A stretch of DNA of 64,000 nucleotides. It comes from Lampris incognitus (Eukaryota > Chordata > Actinopteri > Lampriformes > Lampridae). The notes under the pieces are model-generated. The model searched no databases and was not told the origin of the DNA. It worked only from the letters and a program-made list of their open reading frames with translations. Positions within the stretch are counted from its first letter, which is position 1. Every line of letters begins with the position of its first letter. The stretch spans positions 23,368,895 through 23,432,894 of the forward strand of contig NC_079224.1 in NCBI RefSeq assembly GCF_029633865.1, written 5' to 3'. Position numbers and translations under genes: made by a program. Positions 35,154-48,322 of the stretch are shown piece after piece.

Positions 35154-38100
35154 TGTTACTGGTGGTATTATATCAACACCCAGTGGACGTTAACTACACT
35201 TAATGTCCCGTAAGGCGCATCAGTTCATCTCTGTATTGTTGATACTTAACAGTTCGACACTAAAGCCCCTTAACTGTTAACTTGGAGTATGCCTCGTTTT
35301 TACACACCGCTAGCTCAAACATGGTGTCAGAAGTGGAGCTTTGATTCGGCGATTTGGTGGCTGAAGGGACACTGAGCCGTCAAGCGAGTTTTGCAAGTTT
35401 TTTGTTTTGCTAATGCTAGCTAGCCGTACCGCAGTAACAGCAGTGAATAGCCATGGCCGCGACCATACCCCCGCCAGCGCCGATGAAGCTCAGTGGCAAC
35501 CTGAGTGCGAACTGGGAAATCTTCCGAGCAGAATATGAAGATTATGCTTTAGCCACAGGGCTGGTAGACAAGGACAAGAAGGTCCAGGCGGCGACTCTGA
35601 GGAGTGTCATGGGAGTTTAATGTTGACATGTCTATAAACACAACTTAAATCTGACCGACGCACAGCAAGAAGACGCGACCGTCATACTGGACTCATTGGA
35701 GAGGTATTTCAAACCCGCTAAAAATGTGATTTATGAGTGCGACGGTTTTGGCTGTTGTAAACAAGAGGAAGGTGAAACAGTAGACTGTTTTGTGACACGG
35801 CTCAGGGAGAAAGCTTCCACATGTGAATGTGGAGCTCTAAGAGATGACTTAATCAGGGACAGAATAGTCATCGGCATTGCTAAAGAGGGCACACGCAGAC
35901 GGTTGTTAAGGGAAACGGTCTTGACTCTAGTCAGTGGTATTGAAGCATGCAGAGCAGCAGAGCTGAGTGATTTGCAGTTGAGATCCATGGAGCAGGAGAG
36001 ATCACTCGTTGACAATGTCAAATGTTGTAGGGAAACAAATATTCAAAAGATCAGCCAGTACTACAGAGAAAGTGAGTGGGAACCCCAGATCACAAGGTGG
36101 GGGCCTCTCCACATGCAAATACTGTGGCACAGCACATGAGTGGGGAAGAGAACACTGCCCAGCATATGGCGAGACCTGCAATGCTTGTGGCACAGCCAAT
36201 CACTTTGCGAGAGTTTGCAATAAGAATAAGAAAAAGGATGGTAAACTCCACGCAGTTGAGGGACTGAACATGGATAAAGACAACACAGTCATGGACACAA
36301 TTGATGTGTATGCAACAGAAAGCATTGGTGCAGTGGGAACAAAAGGCGAGAAATGGTTTGTCAATCTCCACCTGAATAGCAAACTACAGAGATGCCAGCT
36401 TGACTCAGGAGCTACGTGCAACGTCATGAGTCTCAGGGACAAGAAGAGGCTAGCTCCCAGAGAGAAACTAAAGCATAGTAGCACCACACTGAAAATGTAC
36501 TCAGACCAAGGTCTGCCATCATTTGGGGTCCTTACCACTGAGTGTGTTGTACGGGGCAGCAAATACAAGCTCGATTTTGAGGTTGTAAATACATGACAGT
36601 TGCCACTGCTGTCAGGGTCCACATCAGAGGAGATGGGGCTCATACACTTTACCATCCCAGAGGAGCTCAGAATAGAGGGGCTCAACGCAGTGGACGACAG
36701 CCTCACCATGCCTCTCACCAGAAGTACAGTTATCAGAGCATATCAGGATGTCTTCACTGGTCCTGTGGAGGCACTTCCCGGAGAGGTTCATTTGGACTTG
36801 GATCCAGCGGTTCAGCCGGTGCAGAGTGCACCACGCAATGTTCCGGGTGGCTATGAAGGAAGCTGTGAAGGCTCAGCTCGACCGATATGAAAGAGAGGGT
36901 CATATCATATCAGTCAGTGAGCCCACGGATTGGATCAGCAATATGGTCATAGTCAAAAGACCAGAAAAGCTGCGTATATATCTACAGCCGCACCATCTCA
37001 ACCAGGCACTCACACACTCGCATTACCTCATGCCCACACTGGAGGATGTGCTCTATAAGCTGCCTAAAGCCAAGGTCTTCACACTGGTCGATGCAAGAGG
37101 TGCTTTTCTTCAGAGTAAACTGGATGAGGCTAGCAGCCTCATGGCCACCTTTTGGACCCCCTGGGGCTGGAAGAAATGGTTGAAACTTCCGTTTGGTGTG
37201 TCAGTAGCCCCAGAGGTCTACCAAAGGAAACAGCATGAGCTGTTGGAAGGGCTTGAGGGAGTGGAGCCTATAGCTGACAACATCCTCATTGTTGGTTGTA
37301 GTGACAGCGAGGAAGAGGCAAACAAGGACCATGATGACAAGCTGGTAGCCCTTTTGGACTGCTGTCGACAAGTGAAACTGCGGCTCAGTGTCAAGAAGCT
37401 TCAGTTTAGAGTGTCTGAGGTGCAGTTCCATGGCCACATCCTGTTGGCTGCAGGTCTAAAAGCTGACCCGGAGAAAGTCAGAGCAGTTTTGAACATGCCA
37501 GCCCATCCGACATCAAGGGTGTGCAGAGACTCATCGGATTCGCCACGTACTTGGCTAAGTTTCTCCCGCGGCTCTCAGAAGTATGCGAGCCTTTGAGGAG
37601 ACTCACAGACAAGGACACAGTCTTGCACTGGCTGCCGAAGCACAATGCGGCTGTCAGGGAGATAAAACAGCTTGTGACACAGACGCCTGTGCTGCGATAC
37701 TATGATGTGTCAAAACCCGTCACAGTACAGAGTGACTCCAGCCAGCATGGCATGGGCGGCTGTCTGATGCAGGAGGGACAGCCTATTGCTTTCGCGTCAA
37801 GGGCACTCACGCCTACAGAGCAAAACTATGCGCAGATAGAGAAGGAATGCCTTAGCATAGTATTTGCCTGCCAGCTGTTTCTATCATTATCTGTACTGTA
37901 GAGACAATATCACAGTGGAGACAGATCACAAGCCCCTCGTAGCAATCTTCAGCAAGCCTCTCCTCAATGCACCCAAGCGCTTGCAGAGCATGCTACTGGC
38001 TCTTCAGAATTACAACCTGAGAGTGATCTACAAACCAGGACCGGACATGTTTGTGAGTGACACATTAAGCAGGGCTGTCACTTCCAAAACACACCCTGGC

Positions 38101-39778
38101 TCTATGCATTCAGAGCACACAGTCTGCAGTATGGTGGACGAGCAGCTGGCAATTGAGCACATAAATACGGCCGATTATCTGAATGTCACAGACAAAAGGC
38201 TGCTACAGATACAGCAACACACAGACAACGACAGACAGCTGCAAGTCATGAAGTCTACTATCCTGAAGGGTTGGCCCGCTGATAAGGGTGAAACAGAGCA
38301 GGCAGTCAGAGAGTTCTGGCCTATCAAAGAGGAGCTAAGTGTCCAGAACGGATTCTTGTTTAGGGGGCAAAGAGTGGTGATCCCAAAATCACTGCGTCCT
38401 GAGATGCTTGCCAGAGTACATGGCAGTCACATCGGTGGCGAGGCCTGCTACAGACAAGCACGGGAGACCATATACTGGCCTGGAATGCAGAGCAAAATCA
38501 AGGATTATATCAGTAAATGCTCTACATGCAATGAGTATGTGATTGAGCAGCAAAAGGAGACAATGCTGAGCCATGAACTGCCCACACGCCCCTGACAAAT
38601 CATAAGTCTGGATCTTTTCCAACACAGTGGGAAAGACTTTCTGATGGTAGTTGACCACTACTCAGATTTCTGGGAGATTGATGTTCTGCCAGACCTTAGC
38701 GCGGAGACAACAATAAAACGATGCAAGGCTCAATTTGCTCGTTGTGGGCAACCTGACAGGGTCATTTCCGACAATGGGCCCCAGTTCGTCTGTACTCAGT
38801 TCCGCCAGTTCGCTGTGCAATGAGGGTTTGACCATATCACCTCCTCACCAAGGCATCCCAAGGCCAACGGGAAGGCGGAAGCAGCGGTCAAACTCGCAAA
38901 GAACCTGTGCAAGAAAGCACTACGGGATGGCAAGGATGCCTGGAAGGCAATCTTACAATGGAGAAACACCCCAACGGAGGGTATGGACAGCAGTCCTGCC
39001 CAACGACTGATGTCACGGCATTTGAAGTCAGCTCTGCCAGTGGTTGATGCACTTCTTGAGCCACGCGTCGTTACGGATGTTGTAGATAAACTGCGGCACA
39101 GGAGACAAATCTTGAAATTCATCTATGACAGAACTGCTAAGGACTTACCTGAGCTCGCAGTGGGAGAAGCAGTTCGGATGAAGCCACTACCAGGGGACAG
39201 GACTGGCATCTGGCAACGGGGAGTGTGTCTGCAGAAAGTGGCCCCACTGTCATATCTGGTAGAGGTCGAGGGCTCCTTGTATCATCGCAGTCGAGTCAAT
39301 CTACGTATGGCATAGCCAAGGCCATCACAAAACCCTAGGGCTGGTGCAGAGGGGCCTTCTTCTGAATGCAGTGGGTCTCAGCCACAGAGTGAAATGACGG
39401 AGGGTGAGAGGGCATGCACGTTCTCTCCTCGACCCTCTCCCAGCAGGCTCTACAGCTCACATGGACTGGTTCTAATGTTCAGTGTTTGCACAGGCTGTTG
39501 AATTGTTTTTGAGATCTAGATATAACCATGTCTTGGGTGAAGTTCACAAGTTGGTATTTCAAGAAGTGTTTTGTTTACTTAAAGGAAAGGGAGATGTTAT
39601 GGGTGGTATTATATCACCACCCAGTGGATGTTAACTACAGTTAATGTCACGTAAGGCACGCAGTCTCCTGCGTGCATCAGTTCATCTCTGTATTGTTAAT
39701 ACTTAACAGTTCGACACTAAAGCCCCTTAACTGTTAACTTGGACTATGCCTCGTTTTTACACACCGCTAGCTCAAACA
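35154..39778 (+). mobile_element. Ty3/gypsy-type LTR retrotransposon (Mag-like), broken
   Basis: LTRs at 35154-35321 and 39595-39778 start TGTTA and end CTCAAACA, are very similar, and are flanked by GTGGC (35149-35153, 39779-39783). Between them, in order, are a gag with CCHC-type zinc knuckles (about 36105-36225), protease (LDSGATCNVMS), reverse transcriptase and RNase H (about 36750-38100), and integrase with a zinc-binding head and core (about 38400-39310). It has several breaks. LTR similarity suggests moderate to young age. Confidence 0.9.
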
Positions 39779-40225
39779 GTGGCCACCCCTAGAAAATGCC
39801 TTGCCACCCCAGCTGCAACTCCAGTTCTGAACAATCTAATTCAAACAAACATATGTGAAAAGTTGTGGCCATTTTGCAATGGCTTAATGGCTTAATGCTT
39901 AATCCTGTAAATAAATTTGATTATTGCACTGAAGTTGGACTTACGATTGACAGCTGATAGGAATAACATATCTACATATCTATCTTGCCTGATAATAGTT
40001 TCTCAATTTTGTTGGTTTTGTCCTCATCCTTTTGTCGGTTTCAGTTTGGGAACATCCAAAATGTCTAAAGATTTGGTAAAAAAAAAAAAAAGATTTCTAA
40101 TGCTAGCTTCAGATATTTCTATTCATTTTAATTATGCCACAATAATGTTTTTGAGTTCAAGTATCTCAATTTGGGGGCTTTTCTGAGCAAATATTGATAT
40201 GTGATCATTTGCGATTAAATCAGCA

Positions 40226-40282
40226 TATATATATATATATGTATATGTGTGTATATATATATATATGTGTATATATATATAT
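40226..40282. repeat. (TA)n microsatellite
   Basis: Interrupted TA dinucleotides inside the hAT element's right part. Confidence 0.85.
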
Positions 40283-40369
40283 ACTCCATGCCACCCTCTT
40301 GCCACCCCATGAATATTTCTCTAGATCTGCCCCGCTTCCCTGTAAGAAGACCTTTCTGTCTCTGTCTTT

Positions 40370-40570
40370 GTAGGACAGTGCACTTCTGCAAGGCACATTT
40401 AAACTAAATGGTGTGAGACTCAGTTTCAAGGTTACAGTGCAGATGGCAGAAGAACTATGGATGGATAAAGAACAAATGGAGGCTCTCCAGGCACTCCATC
40501 GTAATGGTTTCAATGATGAGGAAAAGCACACATTGTTACTGTCTTGTCTTTCTTTTTTTTATCCCAAAGT
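40370..40570 (+). other. Unrecognised open segment, possible exon
   Basis: After a pyrimidine-rich TCTGTCTTTGTAG acceptor-like sequence there is an open frame reading GTFKLNGVRLSFKVTVQMAE, then ELWMDKEQMEALQALHRNGF. Composition looks protein-like, but I do not recognise it and see no good donor or partner exon. It may be an exon of an unannotated gene, a decayed gene, or chance. Confidence 0.25.
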
Positions 40571-41045
40571 GACTATGACCTACTATGTCTTGAACCAAAC
40601 CCTGGCGGATGGATTTAGGTATGGACGACATGGCCAGCTTTCCAGGGTGACATGGGGCCCATGCACAAAAAAAAAAAAAATTGGGATGGGTGTATTAGTG
40701 CCATCGGTTTTCTATTGTTCATTTGCACATTACATCAACGATATTATGGCACTGTCAATTAACCTTGGAGTGGAGTTGGTGTGGGCACCCCGACTCTGGT
40801 TTGTGAGCTAGGCAGGCTTGGGACGGTCCACTCAGAAGTACAAGATGAGGAGGTGGGCGTGGGTAGGTTGACCTCAGGGTAGGTGGTGGGTAGGTTGACC
40901 TCCCCACTAGAAGCCCAAGTTAGTGGGAGCGGGGGTATCTAAAAATAGCGTACCTCTAACTTTGTACAGTACTAATGCAATTGGTAAAATCAGTCACACT
41001 ACCAGTCATGTTACCAAATGAACCACAGTTCATTCATAAAACATA

Positions 41046-41172
41046 TTCAATCCATCCATAATCCAAACCACTTATCCTCAGGGTTGCGGGGATGCTGGAG
41101 CCTATTCCCGCAGTCATTGGGCGGCAGGCGGGGAGACACCCTGGACAGGCCGCCAGGCCATCATAGGGCCTC
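41046..41172. repeat. Dispersed fish repeat fragment
   Basis: Contains CCACTTATCCTCAGGGTTGC followed by GGGGATGCTGGAG and GGCGGCAGGCGGGGAGACAC, a block I recognise as common in fish intergenic DNA. Class uncertain. Confidence 0.5.
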
Positions 41173-41859
41173 ATAACAATGTCATAAGAATATGTCATAA
41201 GACATATTGTTGCATTTTATTATGGTTTGATATTTATAGACGAAAGGGCACCCAGGGCGCCATACAAGCTAGAACTACCACTGGAACCAGCGATAAACGA
41301 AAGTGTAACCCAGGTTATTTTGCAGGTTAAAGGTTCATGTTTGTGCAAGTTTTCAGGAAAAGCACCTTTAAAAGCCTTATCTGTCACCCACACGTACCCC
41401 CCTCCCCCCAATAATTAAACATGCATATGGAAATTGGAGATACGTTTTAATTCTCTCGGTGGTTGACTAAACACTTGATATAAATGACTGACAATGGGGC
41501 ACAGAAAATGAAGTCTTTAAATTGTAATTTCTTTAATTCACTGCGAAAGCCGTGTATACCGCATTAACGTTTGTAAAGTGTAGTAAAACAGCCCAACATT
41601 CTGATTTTAACGATTTTTTTAAGATGAATGAACACACTTTTACATTATCAAAAAGACATCTGAGTAAAGCTTTTGCGATTTAAGTTTGGTTAAGTAAAGG
41701 TATTGCAATTCTCTTTTTCGCCTTGCGTTTTGAAGCTTTCAAATGAGCAGAGATTAGATCCGTTCTAACCACAGTAAGAAATTGCTGGAGCCGAACACAT
41801 GCAAACACACGCGACCAGCAGATCGTACTTTTTCGTTTCCGTTCGCTTTTACAACCCGT

Positions 41860-42402
41860 GTGAGCGACGCTGTTCTGACCCCGCCCATCAGCAATCTGAG
41901 CGCCGAGGGCGGGACGGGTGAGGCTGGACGGCGGGGCGGGGCGGGGTGTTGTGGAGTTGGAGTTGACGGTGGATTTGGTCCACACCCGGAGCTCACGTCA
42001 GTCATCGACGTCAGTTCTCTTGCGTGTTGCTCTGAATCTATACCGGGGGCCGTCCGTCGGTGTGACCGGCTTTCCAGAGTCAGACACAATGAGCCGTCAG
42101 ACGATGTGAGCCACGCACGTTGGTCTGGAGGCTTTATTAACGCGGTTTTAGCATTTTTCAGTGTTTCGCTTTATGTCTGGTATCGTTCGTTATTTTACAA
42201 CCACGGGACTCGGCGCGCTCTATGGCGGTAAACGAATAGCAACAGAACGTTTAGTTCGTCGAGTTTGGTGAAATAAAAAAAACGAGGTCGAAATCCGATT
42301 TAGCCCCTCCTCACGACTCCAACAAGGCGGATTTTCTTTTTTTTCTCTTTCTTTTCCTTTTTTTCCCGCAAGATAAAAGCGAGTAGTTTACAATCGGCCG
42401 TG
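41860..42402 (+). promoter_or_regulatory. GC-rich promoter/5' UTR of the KLF gene
   Basis: CpG-rich stretch directly before the start codon. It has a tandem GC box (GCGGGGCGGGGCGGGG, 41931-41946), an inverted CCGCCC at 41881, and CRE-like ACGTCA and GACGTCA at 41995-42013. KLF9/13/16 proteins bind GC boxes, so self-regulation is possible but inferred. The transcription start is not determined. Confidence 0.6.
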
Positions 42403-43288
42403 ATGTCGATGGCTGCCTATTCCGACTATTTTGCCGCTGAATGTCTGGTGTCGATATCGAGCGGTCCGGTGCTGCACCGACCCACCCCGGTGGCCCCCAC
42501 CAGCCAGCCTCCTCCGTTGGGCCTGGCTCCCGGAGAGCCCGACGGGTCGAGTGAGGACAGGGAGGTCCGGGAGACGCTCAGACTGGAGGGGACCAACATG
42601 ATGACGGTGGCTGGCATCCTCACGGACCTCCACGGAAAGTTCCGGCCCATGTCGGCCTACTCGGAAAGCAGCAACTCGTCGTGCGGGGAGAGCGGTTACA
42701 CCACGTTGTCTGACTCCACCACCACCCCTACCATGACCCCCTCGGCCACCCCGGTGCCTGGACAACAACAGCAGTGGGGAGTGGGAGGTGCGCCGCGATC
42801 CCCGGTGAAACGGCACCAATGCACTTTCGACGGATGCGACAGAGTTTATGGGAAATCGTCCCATTTGAAGGCGCACATCCGAACCCACACAGGTTAGTCA
42901 GGTGGTTTGCCAATCGTGTCTGTGCTATAACGTGTAATTAACTTCGAGGATGTAATTAACTTTTAATCTTTTAGAACATCCCTTTTTTCCTGTTATTGAA
43001 GTATATGTACTCGATTGGGCCAGCATGTATTCTTATTACCGATGTATCGAGTCCCCGTCGCTTTGTTTGTGGTATGGGAGTACTAGTAGGTAATAGCCAT
43101 CTGGGTGGGTACATTTTCCTCTTTACCCGCGAGTTAGTACAATAACTCTGCCAAACAAAGGGGAAACTCTCCTACAGAGGGCTCCTGACAAAGAAATAAA
43201 CTAACAAAAGAGAACGGGGACGGACGTCTTCCTTTGGGCCGGATTTGCATATGAAGCGAGTGTAAAACGAAACCAGTCAATTACCTCA

Positions 43289-43350
<62 letters not shown>

Positions 43351-44493
43351 CTGCCAGATTGTCTCGTAGTTGGTGACATCAGAGATGCGGTTATAGACTG
43401 CTGATGGATGTAATCTTCAGGTGATTGCTGGTTATAAAACCGCATAAATTGACGAGAGAGCGTAAAAACGGGGAACTGCGTGGCGTGTGGAGCCCATAAG
43501 GTTCGAGAGGTCTCACACACATACACTGCTATTGATAAAAATGTATGGGAACGCCCACAGACTGTGGAGTACCCTTGTGAAAACGTGGTCTGGCAATGTG
43601 AGTTTGAATATGGCCCCAAGCGTCCAATATGGTTCCCCTGCCTTCACTCCAATTGCCGTGGAAGGAAAAAAAGATTAAGGCTAGTAGTAGCTTAGCAAGA
43701 ATAATCTTCTAGGCTGTCTAAATCCTTGATATACTTTATACCCGTTTTAACTTTGAAGAGCTTAAAAATGTGTGCACATATCCATTCCCAAAAGACTGGG
43801 TGTCAGAAAGTGGAGGTGGCTTGCATTGTCACCCATCTTAGTACTCTTCACAAGGTTTGTGACGTTGAAAGACTGAAGTTTGCTGAATGGATTTGCAGCA
43901 TCAGAATTCTTAATGTGAGATGTTAGAGATAAAGCATTCAAGATGGCTGCCATATGTGTGCTCCCCAGTTAATCTTGGGCAGGACTCCATCCCATCTGGA
44001 TTATTCACTCCCAATTTTTCAACAACTATAGAATTGGGTGCATATTTTCACTATTACTGATTTATTAGCCCTAAGGTCGTACAGTAAAATGAATTGCTCA
44101 GGCATGCAATGTCTGTCCACTTAAGATACACTTGTTGATGAAATTTGTTATTGGTTAGTTATGTGAGTGGCTTGATGAGCTGAGAAAAAAGGTCTCACTA
44201 CTTTTCTCTGAATCTCCACTTTAGGTGAGAGGCCATTTCCATGCACCTGGCCCGACTGTGAGAAGAAGTTTGCTCGATCTGATGAGCTTGCACGTCACAC
44301 CCGCACCCACACAGGGGAAAAACGCTTCCTCTGTCCTCTGTGTGACAAGCGCTTCATGCGCAGTGATCACCTGATCAAGCACGCCCGCCGTCATCCCGAC
44401 TTCCAACCCTCCATGTTGGGGCGCAACAAGGGTGCAAACCCCACCTCTGCTCCAAAGCAGGGCAACACCTCCAGCCCAACTGTAGGACAATAG
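42403..44493 (+). CDS. KLF9/13/16-type zinc-finger transcription factor
   Basis: Nuclear DNA-binding factor for GC/CACCC boxes. Exons 42403-42892 and 44225-44493 give 252 residues; KLF9 and KLF16 are of similar length. The N-terminus [20 protein letters not shown] carries the Sin3-interacting helix of this subfamily ([10 protein letters not shown], residues 10-19), so repression through Sin3 is expected. Residues 80-135 are Ser/Thr/Pro-rich. Three C2H2 fingers end the protein: C140/C145/H158/H162, C170/C175/H188/H192, C200/C203/H216/H220. Base-contact residues are typical ([24 protein letters not shown]). The intron interrupts the linker after finger 1 (GERPF), as in relatives. Finger 2 [12 protein letters not shown] is KLF9-like, finger 3 GEKRFxCPLC is KLF16-like and the N-terminus is KLF13/16-like. 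I therefore give no symbol. ATG 42403 is chosen because it starts the conserved helix. Confidence 0.93.
43291..43346. repeat. (AT)n microsatellite in KLF intron
   Basis: A pure AT run of about 55 bp, self-complementary. Confidence 0.95.
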
Positions 44494-45447
44494 AGTGCCA
44501 GGGCCTTCCCGGGGTCATCGGCAGCACAAATGGTCCTAAGGAGTGGTTTAAAGTAACCAGCTACAATCAGATCTTCTGGCCAGGACTCGGCATCACTGTT
44601 TTTGTATTCACATCTGTGCACCTAAAAACATACTCAAGCAGATATACATGGACCTGGATAAAATGTAATGTTGGAGTAGCTTCATCTCCATCCACACAGA
44701 TGAATTAAGTGACCACTACCTGCTAACTCAGTACAACCGGATTTTCTCAGAACTACAAAACACACACATTGCAGGGATTCTTACTTTTTTTGTGTAAGTC
44801 TGCACATGCATCAGCCAAATCTTTTCTCATTGTGTTTTTATAGGTCAATTTTTGTGCTCCTACAGTGCCCTGTAGGCCTTTTTATTAGTACATTTTTTTG
44901 GATGTTAGATAGTGCAGCGGAGAATGACTAGAAGCTTTTTTGCTTTATTTTTAAGCTTTGCCGATTCCATATTCTAATCATTTAGTCGACACATTCCATG
45001 TTTTGTGTTGAGGTTTTTGTTTTTTGTTTTGCGGTTTCCTTAACTTCAAATTAGTAATCATTGAGGCCAGGTCTTCCATTTTTTTACTATATATCAAGTG
45101 TCACTGATTTAAATGCAGATCACACTTTAATGTTATTAAAGAGTCGGTCAAACTTCAATTTAGAAAAGAAGTTTGCACGTCAAGCTCATGGTAGTATTAT
45201 TTCTAATACTGATGCAAATGTATATAAGCTTTAAGCTTTTAATGTAGATGATTCTTAACGCTACTAGCAGAAGTAATACGTGATGAATTGTAGTCCTTAT
45301 ATTAAGAGTGACAGTATACGCTTGATAGGATGGCACTGCTTGTGAGTTTTTGTGTGTATGTGTCTTACCCTTTCTTTAGGAACAGAACTTGGCAAAAGTG
45401 TATGTGATGGTCTCCGATATTTGCAGGAAAATAGGTCACGTGGGGTG

Positions 45448-45482
45448 AGCCATCCATGTGCCTGCCGTGCACATGGATGGCT
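45448..45482 (+). other. Perfect stem-loop in KLF 3' UTR
   Basis: AGCCATCCATGTGC (45448-45461) and its exact complement (45469-45482) are separated by a 7-nt loop CTGCCGT. Confidence 0.8.
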
Positions 45483-48098
45483 TAAAAAACTGCTTGCTGT
45501 CAACTTGCATCACAGATGTAGAGCCGCGAGTTTCAGAATCGGGTGAACATATGTCCAATTGTTTCTTTACACCATTTTTTTTTTGGTACCAAATAAATTA
45601 GAACCCTACGTGTGATTTTTTTTTTTAAATTATTTTTGACAATGGATGAGCAGCAAGGTATATCAGCCCACTGCAGTCTGCTTCTTCCTAGGTGTGGTGT
45701 CTTTTGGTAGTGCTGAGTATTGGAAAAAATGAAACCAATCAGGGCAGTGCTCTTATTTTTTTTTTCTGTGTCTCAATTGTAGGCATATCAAGAGTATTTG
45801 TAATGCCCGCTATTAGATAATTGCCATTATGGCATTTCTTATTTACAGGTGTAGGAACATTTCTATTGAGAAAGTAAAATGAATTCTGTCTAGTTTTATC
45901 TAGAAAAGCAAGTGCTCAATGCTATGAACAAAAACACCTTGGAAATTTGATTTGATTCTATGTGTGAGCTGAAACTATGCTAACACTGGTGTCAAATTTA
46001 AGTGTCAAAACTTCCACTGGTTTCTTGCAACCATAAACTCAAGAGGTGTGTGTATTAAGGAAGTGTCCCTCAGAAAATGAAAAAAAAAATCTCATGCAAG
46101 TTTACATATATTCAAGCAAGCCTCAAGTAACTCCGATTTCAAAAACTTATGTAAGTCCATATAATGTCCAAGTGTGGTTGTAGAGGGGTTGATTTTTTTT
46201 TATATATATACTGTTTCCATTGTTTGTCCAATAAGTGGACATATGGTTCTTTATCTCAGTGAACAACACTTCAGGAAACTCAGAAAGCCTTAAACTATGT
46301 CATAACTACTTGTTTACAGTTTGATCATTTTACAGGTATATGGCCTTTTGTAGGCTAATTAAATACTCATATGCAAAATGGCACTTTTTAATTACAGGTG
46401 TTTTAAAATTATATTTGGCTAAATAGTGAGATAGCTTGCACTGTTACTATGCTTCTGAAAGCAAGCACTGTGGGATTTTGATAAGGTATATCATTAACCA
46501 ATGGTTTGTAAAACTGCCTTTGTCCAAGTGCATTAGGAATTGTGTTTGTTCTTTCATATGCTTATTCTAAGTCATTTAGGCCATCTTTTAATTTGTTGCT
46601 GTAGTACTTTGTGTCCTACTATGAGAGGTTTTTTTGTATTCAAATGGAACAGCTCTCATCTCTGTTAAATTTGTTTCCTCCACGGGAAAAACTGATTTGA
46701 GTGATTCACCGTCTTCCTCTTTTATATTCTAAAACCAACAGACTTCGTCGATTTTTCACCTGTCATTTTGCTCCATCTCTCGATCACTGTTAACCCGATG
46801 GGGGAGTGTTTGTTGTAATGACTGCAATGCTGTGGAATTTGTACACATTTTTCTTCAAATGTTGGATCTGTTGACAGTTTTTGGTTGCTGCTGGCAGGAA
46901 CCTTAAACACATGGACTATGCGGCTTCAACACAACACAATACAAGGACAGAAAAACATATTTGCTACATTTTCAAATGAAAATATCTCCTTACATCTCAT
47001 TTTGCAGATGGAAGTGTTTCCTCACACTGACCCTTTCGGGGTCTCTTATCAGAGTTATAGTTTCACAAACAATAACACTTTACCTCGTTTACTTTTTTGG
47101 GAGGTTATTTTTTTCTTCTCTCTGTTGGCAGTCAGAGTTGCAGCGGTGTCTGTCGAAAATCCATCCAGCCCCTCAATGGGTGAAGACTCTCAAGCCATGC
47201 GAGTCTTTTTCTTCTTCCCCCAATGAAATCTACACCTCCAACTTTTTCTGATATATGCTTTTCTTGAGTTCTTGAGTTTGTACTAACTGTTAATGGCTTT
47301 TTATATGCCAGTGGGCCTTTTTTTCCCCATCCCTCCTATTTAAACATTATGTAGCACCACTACTACCTGTGTAGAAACAGTCGGACCACATTTTTGGTCT
47401 GTCCTACAATGAGCTCCTTTTGTAAGTAGACCGCAGTCATCAAAGATGTGGCTAGTGCAAATTAATCTATGGGGTAGATGCTGTGGTAACAACCCTTTTT
47501 AAATGCTACACCCCATCAGGGAATGCTATACTCGTAACAAAAATGGACATCCGTCGGCTCTTGATTCGCGTCATACATCAATAGAAAAACCCCAGTCCAA
47601 AAGAATGACAAAATCTGGCTCAAATGACATACCGGCGTTATTTGAAAATGATGTAATTCTTATGCACTTTAGAAAAACCCTGAGAAAGTATCAAATCCTT
47701 TCTCTTGTCACTGATAATTCAGACCTTTTTTCTTGGTGCCTAATTTTTACATTGATAATAATAATGTAATTTTTTTTTAAATTCTTGTCAAAGCTTTAGT
47801 TAAAAGTCAAAAGGGGGAACTGTGGAACTGAATTAATACTTGCTTCAACATGCTGTTTTGATATTTATATTCTCAGGTGTCTTAAATTTGGAGCATTGGG
47901 ATTTCAATATTTCCTGTGTAACACCGAAGTACAAGCATGTCTCATTTCTGTTATTATGCTGATTGCTGATTAATTTATTTCAAGTTATCATTTGTGTGGT
48001 TTGATTTTTTTTCATAACTCCATTATTTTGTGATATGGAACACAACTAATGTTAAGTAGTTCCATCGTTTGCTTGATATGAATCTACCAGTGCTTTTT

Positions 48099-48104
48099 AA
48101 TAAA
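48099..48104 (+). terminator. Poly(A) signal AATAAA, KLF gene
   Basis: AATAAA just before the convergent colgalt2 3' end. The assignment to KLF is positional. Confidence 0.55.
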
Positions 48105-48322
48105 ATAAGACCCTTGAGATAATTGCTGTGGTCGTCTCGTAAGTAGGAAACTTGATTTTTCTCTCCATAGGTGTAGTTCTTTAACCAGGGTACAACATGG
48201 CAGTGGTTCTCAATCTGGGCCTTGGGGACTCAGTGCTGCTGCATGTAAATAACTACCAAACCAGCAGTACTGAGGGTCTCTGACACACAAGAAAAAAAGG
48301 TGTCAACAGCAATGAAGTCAGG

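Larger units (their letters stand above)
35130..40333. mobile_element. Non-autonomous hAT element with gypsy insertion
   Basis: Ends CAGGGGCGGATCTA and TAGATCTGCCCC are flanked by GCTTCCCTG (35121-35129 and 40334-40342), a hAT-size target duplication. The element's own sequence is 35130-35153 plus about 39784-40333, roughly 570 bp without a transposase. The rest is the inserted gypsy-type element. Confidence 0.8.
44494..48120 (+). other. Probable long 3' UTR of the KLF gene
   Basis: AT-rich sequence without any coding family runs from the KLF stop to a good AATAAA at 48099-48104. An earlier AATAAA lies at 45592-45597, so two 3' UTR lengths are possible. Extent is inferred from the signals only. 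Confidence 0.5.

Noticed and set aside
41782-42231. 149-residue plus-strand frame upstream of KLF
   Set aside because: It runs through GC-rich promoter and 5' UTR, has no family features, and ends before the KLF start.
42388-42888. 166-residue minus-strand frame opposite KLF exon 1
   Set aside because: Shadow of a GC-rich real exon on the other strand.
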